DNA from: Pedobacter sp. W3I1
GTDB lineage: Bacteria; Bacteroidota; Bacteroidia; Sphingobacteriales; Sphingobacteriaceae
DNA: 64,000 nt
Assembly: GCF_030816015.1 (NCBI RefSeq)
Contig: NZ_JAUSXN010000001.1
Span: 2,480,001-2,544,000 of the forward strand
Reading direction: 5' to 3'
Shown here: one piece after another, positions 24,013 to 31,522 of the stretch
Layout of the letters: the number at the start of each line of letters is the position of its first letter
Numbering within the stretch: the first letter of the stretch is position 1
Notes under the pieces: model-generated
Databases searched by the model: none
What the model was told of the DNA's origin: nothing
Seen by the model: the letters and a program-made list of their open reading frames with translations, nothing else
Translations under genes and position numbers: made by a program

Positions 24013-25665
24013 ATGAAAAAACTCTTATTACTTTCCAGTTGCGCACTCCTGTTCTTTGGTTCCTGTAAACAAGGTGCAAAAAGTACCGAAGATGGTGCCG
24101 ATTCTTTAGCCATAAAAGCCATTAATGATTTTAGTTTAACCCAATATCTATCAGTAATTGCGGCTGATAGTTTAGAAGGGCGAAAACCTTTTACCAGTGG
24201 AGAAACCAAAACCATTAATTATTTAAAAGCGCAGTTTGAAAAACTGGGTCTGCAGCCTGGCAATGGAGATAGTTTCTTCCAGGAGGTTCCTATGGTCGAG
24301 ATTAAATCTGTACCTGAAGATAAAATGGTGCTCAAAGGAAAAACAACGTCTTTAACCTTAAATTATTTATCCGATTTTGTGGCTGGCACCCGCCGTGTGC
24401 AAGATGAAGTAAGCATTGCTAACTCACCACTGGTTTTTGCGGGTTATGGCATCGTTGCACCCGAGTATGGCTGGAACGATTATGCAAATCTTGATGTGAA
24501 GGGAAAAACGGTGGTGGTGTTGATCAATGATCCGGGCTTTGCCGATTCTACTTTGTTTAAAGGCAAAAATATGACTTATTACGGTAGATGGACCTATAAG
24601 TTTGAAGAGGCTGCAAGGCAGGGTGCTACGGGGATCATCATTGTTCACGATACTGAACCGGCAGCTTACCCCTGGACAGTTGTTCGAAGCGGTTGGTCGA
24701 AATCTAAACTTACCCTGCAAAGCGAAGACAATGGAATGAGCAGGACTGTAGTAGAAGGCTGGATTACTTTAGATAAGGCGAAACAACTATTTGCAATGGA
24801 TGGGAAATCATTCGATCAATTGGCTCTTACCGCCCGGAAAAAAGGTTTTAAGGCTGTCGATTTAGGCATTACTACTTCTTTAAAAGTTAAAAATACCATC
24901 AAGAAATCGGTTACTTATAATGTTCTGGCTAAAATACCAGGCGATAAGCGTAAAGATGAAGCTATTATTTATTCAGCACATTGGGATCATTTAGGTGTGG
25001 GAGAAAAAATACAAGGCGATTCTATTTACAACGGAGCAGTTGATAATGCAACCGGCGTAGCTGCTTTATTCGAAATTGCTTCGGCCTTTAAAAAGTTACC
25101 TAAAGCTCCCGGAAGAACCATTTTATTTATTTCTTATACTGCTGAAGAGCAGGGCCTGTTGGGTTCTGAGTATTATGCCAAACACCCAACTTTTCCTTTG
25201 GCTAAAACAGTCGCCAATATCAATATGGATATGATGGGCATAGCAGGTAAAACCAAAGATATTGTGGTGTATGGCTTTGGTCAGTCAGAATTGGAAGATT
25301 ATGCTGCAGGGGCGGCTAAAAAGCAGGGGAGGGTAATTGTTCCGGATCCTGTTCCATCATCAGGCTTGTACTATCGCTCAGATCATTTTAATCTGGCCAA
25401 AGTTGGTGTGCCATCATTGTTTACAGGTTCTGGCGTAGATAATATCAAAAACGGCAGAGCATGGGGATTAAAGCAGGTAGCCGATTTTACCAAATTCCGT
25501 TACCATTCGCCACAGGATAATTTCGATGCCAAAACATGGGATTTATCAGGCATTGTAGAAGACGTAAGAATGCTGTTTGATATGGGTTACCGAATTAGTA
25601 ACGAAGATTCCTATCCAAAATGGAAAGATGGGTCTGAATTTAAAGCCATTAGAGAAAAGAAGTAA
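24013..25665 (+). CDS. M28 family peptidase with PA domain, lipoprotein
   Basis: A 550-residue lipoprotein (Cys18 in FFGSC). A protease-associated insert lies at about residues 130-260 (PLVFAGYGIVAPEYGWNDYA, then GKTVVVLINDPG). The M28 domain follows with its five metal ligands in order: AHWDHLG (His323), GAVDNATG (Asp), TAEEQGLLGS (general base Glu and Glu ligand), NMDMMG (Asp) and RSDHFNLAKVG (His). It is a di-zinc aminopeptidase or carboxypeptidase of the cell envelope, and follows the S8-like gene by about 230 bases on the same strand. Probably helps take up peptides together with the S9 enzyme; that link is inferred. Confidence 0.95.
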   Translation: MKKLLLLSSCALLFFGSCKQGAKSTEDGADSLAIKAINDFSLTQYLSVIAADSLEGRKPFTSGETKTINYLKAQFEKLGLQPGNGDSFFQEVPMVEIKSVPEDKMVLKGKTTSLTLNYLSDFVAGTRRVQDEVSIANSPLVFAGYGIVAPEYGWNDYANLDVKGKTVVVLINDPGFADSTLFKGKNMTYYGRWTYKFEEAARQGATGIIIVHDTEPAAYPWTVVRSGWSKSKLTLQSEDNGMSRTVVEGWITLDKAKQLFAMDGKSFDQLALTARKKGFKAVDLGITTSLKVKNTIKKSVTYNVLAKIPGDKRKDEAIIYSAHWDHLGVGEKIQGDSIYNGAVDNATGVAALFEIASAFKKLPKAPGRTILFISYTAEEQGLLGSEYYAKHPTFPLAKTVANINMDMMGIAGKTKDIVVYGFGQSELEDYAAGAAKKQGRVIVPDPVPSSGLYYRSDHFNLAKVGVPSLFTGSGVDNIKNGRAWGLKQVADFTKFRYHSPQDNFDAKTWDLSGIVEDVRMLFDMGYRISNEDSYPKWKDGSEFKAIREKK

Positions 25666-25672
25666 AACAAAA

Positions 25673-25699
25673 AGCGTCCCGATGGTAAACCGGGACGCT
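25673..25699. terminator. Bidirectional terminator between the M28 gene and the barrel gene
   Basis: A 9-bp stem (AGCGTCCCG with CGGGACGCT) and 9-base loop between convergent genes. The T-run is on the minus-strand side. Confidence 0.85.
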
Positions 25700-25744
25700 C
25701 TTCGAAAAAAAGTCATTTATTAAATTCCCTAAAGGGAGAATTAA

Positions 25745-26347
25745 TTAAAAGTAGAACTGTACACCTAATCTTGGTGCGAAAGTATCAGCGTTTAAACCAA
25801 AAGTGTTTGTTTTTAATTTAGCACCTGTGGTTTCTTCTTTTAAAGTATAGTTTTCATAACTTAAACCTTTAACCGAAAGTTCGATGCCGATTCTTTTTGT
25901 TGGGAAAAATGCAAATCCTGGAGCAAGTTCTACACCGATTTTAGTAGTAGTACCCAATTTAACTGCGTTATCGCCGTTAGCATCAGTTGCTTTTAATTCA
26001 CCGAAAGCCAATGGAACAGACAATTGTCCGAAGAATTTGAATTGATCAGATAAACCAACATAGTAACGCCCGAAAGGAGCAACTTTAAAAGCACCATTCT
26101 GAGTTTTCTTGCTTACTTCTTTATCGTATTCGTAACCAACACCCGTACCGATTGCAAAATTGTTGCTGATAAAATAACCAACACTTGGTAATACGCTAAA
26201 GCTGAAATCTGCTTTTGGGGCGCCATCTGCTTTTGTAGAGTTTACACCTACGTTACCACCTAACATAAAATTTCCTTTTTCAGTTTGTGCTTGTGCACCA
26301 TAAACTAAACCTGCTACTGCTACTAAAGATAATAATAGTTTTTTCAT
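25745..26347 (-). CDS. Outer-membrane beta-barrel protein (OmpA/opacity-like, 8-strand type)
   Basis: A 200-residue protein with a signal peptide (MKKLLLSLVAVAGLVYGAQA, cut before QTEKG) and a mature part made of alternating hydrophobic strands: FMLGGNVGVNSTKA, FAIGTGVGYEYDKE, FKFFGQLSVPLAFG, and the end APRLGVQFYF whose final Phe is the outer-membrane insertion signal. It fits the small barrel family widely seen in Bacteroidota. No enzyme or receptor motif is seen. An 11-base inverted repeat lies 25-65 bases upstream of the start. It has the same plan as the barrel genes at 28579 and 30018. Confidence 0.88.
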   Translation of the reverse strand: MKKLLLSLVAVAGLVYGAQAQTEKGNFMLGGNVGVNSTKADGAPKADFSFSVLPSVGYFISNNFAIGTGVGYEYDKEVSKKTQNGAFKVAPFGRYYVGLSDQFKFFGQLSVPLAFGELKATDANGDNAVKLGTTTKIGVELAPGFAFFPTKRIGIELSVKGLSYENYTLKEETTGAKLKTNTFGLNADTFAPRLGVQFYF

Positions 26348-26371
26348 CTTTTTATTATTTATTTGTTATAA

Positions 26372-26412
26372 AAATATAGTCACTTTTACTTTTTTAATGT
26401 CTGACTATATTT
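26372..26412. promoter_or_regulatory. Inverted repeat upstream of the barrel gene at 25745
   Basis: AAATATAGTCA (26372-26382) and TGACTATATTT (26402-26412) are perfect inverted copies with 19 bases between, within 65 bases of the start codon; either an operator or a leader stem. Confidence 0.45.
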
Positions 26413-26540
26413 GAATAAAAGTCAACACTTGTGCCAAAAAACTTTGTCTAAGTCATCAAAAAATCAGGTTTTGCTTAAGTGCCTAAATGAGAAAGAGATA
26501 TAAAATTAATGTTAAGTCAATATTATTTTCGTGTGACTAA

Positions 26541-26562
26541 AAATTAATCGACCGATTAATTT
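26541..26562. promoter_or_regulatory. Short palindrome in the spacer between barrel and FMN reductase genes
   Basis: AAATTAATCG and CGATTAATTT pair perfectly around 2 bases, resembling a TetR-type operator. A second small dyad (CAGATTG/CAATCTG, 26574-26588) is next to it. The rest of 26348-26664 is AT-rich DNA with no gene. Confidence 0.4.
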
Positions 26563-26664
26563 TTTAGGCATGACAGATTGACAATCTGACTTTTTTTGTA
26601 TAAATGTCAGTCTTTATTATGTCGAAAGTGGCAGATTTTACAGAAGAGTTGTTATTGTTTTGGA

Positions 26665-27222
26665 TTAAACTTTACAAGCAGAAATTAAATTTTCTATTTT
26701 CTTTTTGATAATGTTAATGGTCTTTTCATCTGTTAAATTCCCATCCGCATCAAATTTATTTTGAGCCTGGGCAACTAAAACTTCTGGTTGTAAAACAGGA
26801 TTCATGTTCAGAAATGTAAAAACGGGTAAAAATGCGGTTTGCATTCTAACTGTTCCCCACATGCCCTGTGTTGCGCCCATTATGGCAACTGGTTTATGCA
26901 TTAAGGGCGAATCTTTTCCACGGCTTGCCCAATCGATAGCATTTTTTAAACCACCAGGAATAGAATAATTATATTCAGGAGAAGCAATGATAAAAGCATC
27001 TGCAGTAGCGAGGGCGTTTCTAAATTTCACCACGCTTGCTGGTCGCTCTTCAACTTCAGGTAAATCATGATCTGCATTATAAACAGGGATATCATCAAAA
27101 GTCACTGTTTCGAAGTGGATACCTTCGGGAATTAAACTGCCTGCAACTTTAAGTAACATGGCATTATATGAGCCTTTTCTTAAACTTCCGCATAGGCCAA
27201 CAATTTTTCTGTTTTTTTCCAT
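26665..27222 (-). CDS. NADPH-dependent FMN reductase (flavodoxin-fold)
   Basis: A 185-residue protein of the FMN_red family. The FMN-phosphate loop is CGSLRKGSYNAMLL near residue 11-24. SPEYNYSIPGGLKNAIDWAS (around residue 80-100) is the signature that binds the isoalloxazine ring and distinguishes chromate/quinone reductases such as ChrR and YieF. It likely reduces quinones, chromate-like oxidants or free flavin with NADPH in the cytosol. It is divergent from the MFS exporter gene at 27326; whether they share control is unknown. Confidence 0.92.
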   Translation of the reverse strand: MEKNRKIVGLCGSLRKGSYNAMLLKVAGSLIPEGIHFETVTFDDIPVYNADHDLPEVEERPASVVKFRNALATADAFIIASPEYNYSIPGGLKNAIDWASRGKDSPLMHKPVAIMGATQGMWGTVRMQTAFLPVFTFLNMNPVLQPEVLVAQAQNKFDADGNLTDEKTINIIKKKIENLISACKV

Positions 27223-27299
27223 AGCTATAAAACCAAAACTTTATAAAAATGTTTGGTTTTTGCAAGGACAACCAGTGCCGTTTAAAAATTTATAATCAC

Positions 27300-27307
27300 T
27301 ATTTTTG
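27300..27307 (+). promoter_or_regulatory. -7 box of the MFS exporter gene
   Basis: TATTTTTG fits TAnnTTTG and lies 18 bases before the start codon, giving a very short leader. No clear -33 box. Confidence 0.45.
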
Positions 27308-27325
27308 ACGGTATAAGATCCCGTT

Positions 27326-28528
27326 ATGACTGAGAATACGACTACCACATCAATTATTGAAAAAACTGTTTTTCCGATACTTTTCGCTTTAAGCTTTTCG
27401 CACCTGCTTAATGATACCATACAATCATTAATTCCCGCAATTTATCCCATTATCAAAACCAGTTATCATTTAAGTTTCTCGCAAATTGGGCTCATTACAT
27501 TAACCTTTCAGTTAGCCGCATCATTGTTACAGCCTTTTGTAGGTTTATATACTGATAAAAAGCCTCAGCCATATTCGTTGGCAGTCGGGATGGGGTTTAC
27601 GCTGATCGGTTTAATCTCGCTTTCACAATCTACCCACTTTTACACTATATTAATTTCAGTTTGTTTTATCGGCATAGGTTCTTCCATCTTTCACCCGGAA
27701 GCCTCGAGGATGGCGCACGCCGCCTCTGGAGGAAAGAGGGGATTGGCACAATCTGTTTTTCAGCTAGGCGGTAATGCAGGGAGCTCATTAGGTCCGTTAT
27801 TGGCTGCCTGGATTATTGTACCATACGGGCAGTTCAGCGTAATCTGGTTTTCGGTAATTGCACTTTTGGCTATTATTATTTTAACCTATGTGGGCAATTG
27901 GTACAGGGGATTTATGCTTTCGAGAAGTAAAAAGATTAATATCCAAACCGTTGTTAATCAATTTTCGAGAGGGAAGGTAATCTTCTCGGTGTGTATTCTA
28001 CTGTTGCTGATCTTTTCCAAATACTTTTATATGGCGAGTTTAACCAATTATTTCACCTTTTATCTGATCGATAAATTCCATGTATCTGTACAAACTTCGC
28101 AAATTTATTTATTTGTGTTTTTATTTTCGGTAGCAGCCGGAACCTTATTAGGCGGACCAATTGGCGATAAAATTGGCCGGAAATATGTAATCTGGGCATC
28201 GATATTGGGCACTGCTCCCTTTGCATTATTACTACCACATGCAAACTTGTTTTGGGTGGGCGTGTTAATTGTTCCTATCGGGATGATCCTGGCTTCAGCA
28301 TTCTCGGCAATTCTGGTTTATGCACAGGAGCTGATTCCTGGTAAAGTAGGTTTAGTTGCAGGTTTATTTTTCGGTTTCGCCTTTGGTATGGGCGGCATCG
28401 GATCGGCTTTGTTGGGGAAACTAGCTGATTCTACCAGTATTGAATATGTATTTAATGTTTGTGCGTTTTTGCCTTTAATCGGGTTGTTAACAGGATTCTT
28501 ACCGAATATTGAAACGAAAAAGAAATAA
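27326..28528 (+). CDS. MFS transporter, fosmidomycin resistance (Fsr) type
   Basis: A 400-residue inner-membrane protein with about 12 hydrophobic helices. The family signature is plain: ALSFSHLLNDTIQSLIPAIY in helix 1, GLYTDKKPQPYSLAVGMG in the loop 2-3, and the block from SSIFHPEASRMAHAASGGKR to GGNAGSSLGPLLAA in helices 4-5. E. coli Fsr exports fosmidomycin and related compounds by proton antiport. The physiological substrate here is not known. It is monocistronic, divergent from the FMN reductase gene and followed by a bidirectional hairpin. Confidence 0.93.
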   Translation: MTENTTTTSIIEKTVFPILFALSFSHLLNDTIQSLIPAIYPIIKTSYHLSFSQIGLITLTFQLAASLLQPFVGLYTDKKPQPYSLAVGMGFTLIGLISLSQSTHFYTILISVCFIGIGSSIFHPEASRMAHAASGGKRGLAQSVFQLGGNAGSSLGPLLAAWIIVPYGQFSVIWFSVIALLAIIILTYVGNWYRGFMLSRSKKINIQTVVNQFSRGKVIFSVCILLLLIFSKYFYMASLTNYFTFYLIDKFHVSVQTSQIYLFVFLFSVAAGTLLGGPIGDKIGRKYVIWASILGTAPFALLLPHANLFWVGVLIVPIGMILASAFSAILVYAQELIPGKVGLVAGLFFGFAFGMGGIGSALLGKLADSTSIEYVFNVCAFLPLIGLLTGFLPNIETKKK

Positions 28529-28532
28529 AAAA

Positions 28533-28559
28533 GCCCACCCTCTTTTATAAAGGATGGGC
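28533..28559. terminator. Bidirectional terminator after the MFS gene
   Basis: GCCCACCC pairs with GGATGGGC with one mismatch, in an A/T-rich setting with A-run on the left and T-rich stretch on the right, between convergent genes. Confidence 0.7.
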
Positions 28560-28578
28560 CAAAATTTTAGTTGAGGGA

Positions 28579-29220
28579 TTAAAAAAGGATATAAATCTTA
28601 AAACCCAGGTTATTGATAAAACCCTGGCTGTTTAAATTGAATGAAGTATATTCACTTTTGGTAAAAGAGTTATTGGCGCTAACCTCATTTTGTTCTGTTT
28701 TGCTGTAGGCAATATCTGCAGATAATAAACTTGTTTCTAATGCAAATCTTTTAGAAACAAACCAGGTAATGCCACCATAAGCACCAATAGCATATTGGTT
28801 GGAAGTATAACTGGTTACTTGTGGGTAGGTGTTAGTATATTGACTGTTATTTTTACTGCGTGTATAGCTGGCTTTTCCACCGGCATAGGCAAATAAAGTT
28901 TTTACAAGAGGGAAATAGCGCTGATAGCTTAAGTTACCACCATAGCTTTTTTGCTCTTGGTTATTCGTATTATCATTCCCATAGGTATTTTTATTTATTC
29001 CATAAGTCAAATCCAACCCAATTTTATTGTTGTCTTTAAAAAAATAGCCATAACCCAATGTGAAAGAGTTGTTTTTTACTTTGTTTTCATAGTTGTTTCC
29101 TGAGAGTTTGTTTGTACTTGAATTAACGCCAAAGCTTAAGGCGTTTGTTCCTTTTGTTTGCGCAAAACCGCATAGGGAGATACCCACAGCCATAGCTGTA
29201 ACTAATAATTGTTTTTTCAT
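28579..29220 (-). CDS. Outer-membrane beta-barrel protein
   Basis: A 213-residue protein with signal peptide (MKKQLLVTAMAVGISLCGFA, cut before QTKG). Mature strands alternate as in small barrels: FTLGYGYFFKDNNKIGLDLT, YAIGAYGGITWFVSKRFAL, and the end FINNLGFKIYILF with a terminal Phe. Asn/Ser/Tyr-rich loops are typical of cell-surface loops. Its leader resembles the one before the barrel gene at 30018, so the two may be co-regulated paralogs. Function not assigned. It is separated from the repeat-protein gene by a strong terminator, so it forms its own unit. Confidence 0.87.
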   Translation of the reverse strand: MKKQLLVTAMAVGISLCGFAQTKGTNALSFGVNSSTNKLSGNNYENKVKNNSFTLGYGYFFKDNNKIGLDLTYGINKNTYGNDNTNNQEQKSYGGNLSYQRYFPLVKTLFAYAGGKASYTRSKNNSQYTNTYPQVTSYTSNQYAIGAYGGITWFVSKRFALETSLLSADIAYSKTEQNEVSANNSFTKSEYTSFNLNSQGFINNLGFKIYILF

Positions 29221-29325
29221 TTCATTTGTGTTTTTGTGTATTCAATAATAAAATAAAAAAACGACATTAACTATTTATTTAGTTTACATTTTGATTAAGC
29301 TATTGATTATCAGTGGTAAAAAAAA

Positions 29326-29355
29326 AACACCGATCTGATTTCTTAGATCGGTGTT
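29326..29355 (-). terminator. Terminator of the barrel / 22-residue-repeat operon
   Basis: An 11-bp perfect stem (AACACCGATCT with AGATCGGTGTT), 8-base loop, followed on the minus strand by an uninterrupted T-run, 21 bases past the stop at 29377. Confidence 0.93.
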
Positions 29356-29376
29356 CGATAATGAATGGATTGTATT

Positions 29377-30006
29377 TTACTTTGAATTTGCATTCAGGAT
29401 AAAATAATACAGTTCAGTAGGAGAGAAATTGAAATCGCTACCTGTTTCACCTGTAATTGATTTGAGCTTTCCATTTTCTTCGGGAAAAATGCTTCTATAG
29501 TATTCAATCTGGGCACCGCCTATTGATTTGATCTTCCCATTTTCTTCGGGGAAAATGCTTCTGTAATATTCGATGGTAACATTACCAATTGATTTGATTT
29601 TTCCATCTTCCTCAGGGAATATGCTTCGATAATATTCGATAGGCATATCTCCGATTGATTTGACCTTTCCATTTTCTTCAGGAAAGATGCTTCTAAAATA
29701 TTCTATTTTTTTATCGCCTACAGATTTAATTTTACCATTTTCCTCTGGAAAAATACTTTTATAATATTCAAATTTCTTATCTCCAATGGATTTAATCTTT
29801 CCATTTTCTTCAGGGAAAATACTTTTGTAGTATTCAAAATTGCTATTACCGATTGATTTGATCTTTCCGTTTTCTTCAGGGAAAATGCTTCTGTAATATT
29901 TTATTTCTGTGTTTGCTGTAGTTTGTGCTTTTACATTAAATGCATAAGTTAAAAGCAGGGCTAAGCTTAAAACCTTTATGTTTAGCCGGCTGAATATATT
30001 TTTCAT
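29377..30006 (-). CDS. Secreted protein of seven 22-residue repeats
   Basis: A 209-residue protein: signal peptide (residues 1-27, ending NVKAQ), then seven nearly perfect copies of a 22-residue unit with core EYYRSIFPEENGKIKSIG, then a short tail (FNFSPTELYYFILNANSK). Only the 3 or 4 residues joining the units vary (NSNF, DKKF, DKKI, DMPI, NVTI, GAQI). The 66-base DNA repeats are also strongly conserved, so the array is recent or kept uniform by recombination. Highly charged and regular; a stacked beta or beta-turn structure is likely. No family recognised. It starts 11 bases after a barrel gene, so the two form an operon. Confidence 0.85.
   Translation of the reverse strand: MKNIFSRLNIKVLSLALLLTYAFNVKAQTTANTEIKYYRSIFPEENGKIKSIGNSNFEYYKSIFPEENGKIKSIGDKKFEYYKSIFPEENGKIKSVGDKKIEYFRSIFPEENGKVKSIGDMPIEYYRSIFPEEDGKIKSIGNVTIEYYRSIFPEENGKIKSIGGAQIEYYRSIFPEENGKLKSITGETGSDFNFSPTELYYFILNANSK
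29420..29915. repeat. 66-base tandem repeats inside the 22-residue-repeat gene
   Basis: Seven in-phase copies, each with TTTTCTTCGGGAAA-like and GATTTGATCTT-like blocks (plus-strand reading) at 66-base spacing. Unit number may vary between strains by slippage. Confidence 0.85.
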
Positions 30007-30017
30007 GAGATGTAAGG

Positions 30018-30671
30018 TTAGAAGTGAATATTGATCGTGAAAGTAGGGGTAAAGTTATCGAGTGCCAATCGCAAGTTATTTTTTTTATCAAAGTTGTACA
30101 GTGATTCTTCGGCATAATAATTCTGATGAAAGAAACTTAAAATTGGAAACGAAAAATCGATACTCGAATCGTTTGAGAGCATATAAGTAAAACCCGGGCT
30201 TAAACTTGCTCCAAAGCCTTTTATACGTGCATCGGTACGGATAAGATAACCTTCATCATCAATTCTGTTGAAGGTGTTAATCTGAAGGAGCAAATTTGCC
30301 TGTACAAAAAACTTAAAATGTTCCCTTACATCAACATATTTACGCACAAAGGGAGAGAGGCCGAAGCTAAATTCCTTCGGACCATAGCGGTCTTCGTATC
30401 GTCCATCTTCTTCATCCCAGGAGATATAACTTTCGCCGCGTAGCTTGGAAAGATTTAAAGGGATCTCCAGACCTATGGCAAAATTATTGGCCAAAAAGTA
30501 GCCTCCACGCGGTGTGACGGTGAAGGTGTTTAGGCTTGGTGATGAATTGTTTTGTTTGGAGGTTCCAAAACTTAAGCTCAAACCAGCGAAGCCGGTTCCT
30601 TTTTCAGTTTGGGCATAACAATGCCAACTGACGGCGCATAGCAGCGCCATGATGATTAATTTAGGTTTCAT
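30018..30671 (-). CDS. Outer-membrane beta-barrel protein, first gene of the repeat-protein operon
   Basis: Start at MKPKLIIMALLCAVSWHCYA (30671); an upstream in-frame Met at 30698 would add an unnatural N-terminus before the signal peptide. Length 217 residues. Strands such as FAGLSLSFGTSKQN, FAIGLEIPLNLSKL, FSFGLSPFVRKYVD and the end FTPTFTINIHF give a small barrel of the same kind as at 25745. The following gene, 11 bases on, encodes the secreted 22-residue-repeat protein. The pairing of a barrel with a secreted repeat protein suggests the two act together at the outer membrane; that is inference from position only. Confidence 0.87.
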   Translation of the reverse strand: MKPKLIIMALLCAVSWHCYAQTEKGTGFAGLSLSFGTSKQNNSSPSLNTFTVTPRGGYFLANNFAIGLEIPLNLSKLRGESYISWDEEDGRYEDRYGPKEFSFGLSPFVRKYVDVREHFKFFVQANLLLQINTFNRIDDEGYLIRTDARIKGFGASLSPGFTYMLSNDSSIDFSFPILSFFHQNYYAEESLYNFDKKNNLRLALDNFTPTFTINIHF

Positions 30672-31479
30672 TTTGTTTGTGTTTTTGTGTGTAATCAATA
30701 ATAATCATTATTGAAACAAAAAGCAAGAAAATGAACTATCATGTTAGTTACCTAAATGTATTTTTAAATTAGGGCTCAATACACGGCTGTCATTTCGCGC
30801 GGATTGCAACGTAGCCTGGAACTACATAAGTGCTCAGCGAATCTAAATCCATCTAGGCAACGATTCAGTTGAGATGATATTTTCTATTGAGAGTTGTCAT
30901 CCTGAGCGTAGTCGAAGGATCTTCAGGCAAAAAATCATCATTTTGAGTTTAAATTTATTGCATAAAAATCAATATGAATGATGCATAAAGTTATTTTATT
31001 TTGTCATGCTGGGTAGTCTTGCCTCGGCTCGCCGCCGCCGAAAGGCTCCTTCTTTTTGGCGTCAAAAAGAACCAAAAACCGAGGCTCTGCCGAGCTCATT
31101 AATACGGATGAAAAAAACAAAAAACCATTAATAAACGCCGGCTGAAAATTTATTCATTTGTATTGTAGTTTTCAGCTGTATTCATGAGGGCTACGCCGTT
31201 TTCTTTTAAAGCCAGTGGGATGGCTTTGTCAATGGAGCCCGAAAAATTTGTTAGGCCGGATTTAAGTAGAACGGAGATACGGTTCTACGGCCTAGTTGGG
31301 TGGAAATACAAAACCAATATATTAATGGTAGCGGAATGCAATGCAGCCGAGAATCACCTAAGCGCTCAGCGCAGCTAAATCTGTCTAGGCAGATCTCTCC
31401 ATTCCACTGTGTTCCAGTCGAGATGACGGTTTCTCCTTTAAAGTCTGTCAATAGTAGAGAAATCAGCTATTAAACAAAA
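30672..31479. other. Repeat-rich non-coding region upstream of the barrel operon and downstream of clpB
   Basis: About 800 bases without a convincing gene. Two related blocks, 30795-30862 and 31335-31395, share GCAACGTAGCC/GCAATGCAGCC, a GCTCAGCGAATCTAAAT-like stretch and TCTAGGCA. A CTTTTTGGCGTCAAAAAGAA hairpin block lies at 31048-31075, and a partial CGTCAT/ATGACG family repeat ends at 31427. Leader DNA of the barrel gene (TTGTGTTTTTGTGTGTAATC) occupies 30672-30715. The open frame at 31184 crosses repeats and is rejected. Confidence 0.6.
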
Positions 31480-31509
31480 AAATCCCACAAAAATTAATCT
31501 GCGGGATTT
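31480..31509 (-). terminator. Terminator of clpB
   Basis: AAATCCC pairs with GGGATTT, extended by an imperfect inner stem, followed on the minus strand by a run of seven T residues, 14 bases past the clpB stop. Confidence 0.8.
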
Positions 31510-31522
31510 GATCCGAAATGTG

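Noticed and set aside
29377..30006. CRISPR-like array because of regular 66-base repeats
   Set aside because: The repeats are in phase with a protein having a signal peptide and there are no unique spacers of uniform size.
31184..31378. 64-codon open frame downstream of clpB
   Set aside because: It lies in repeat DNA and has no recognisable protein character.
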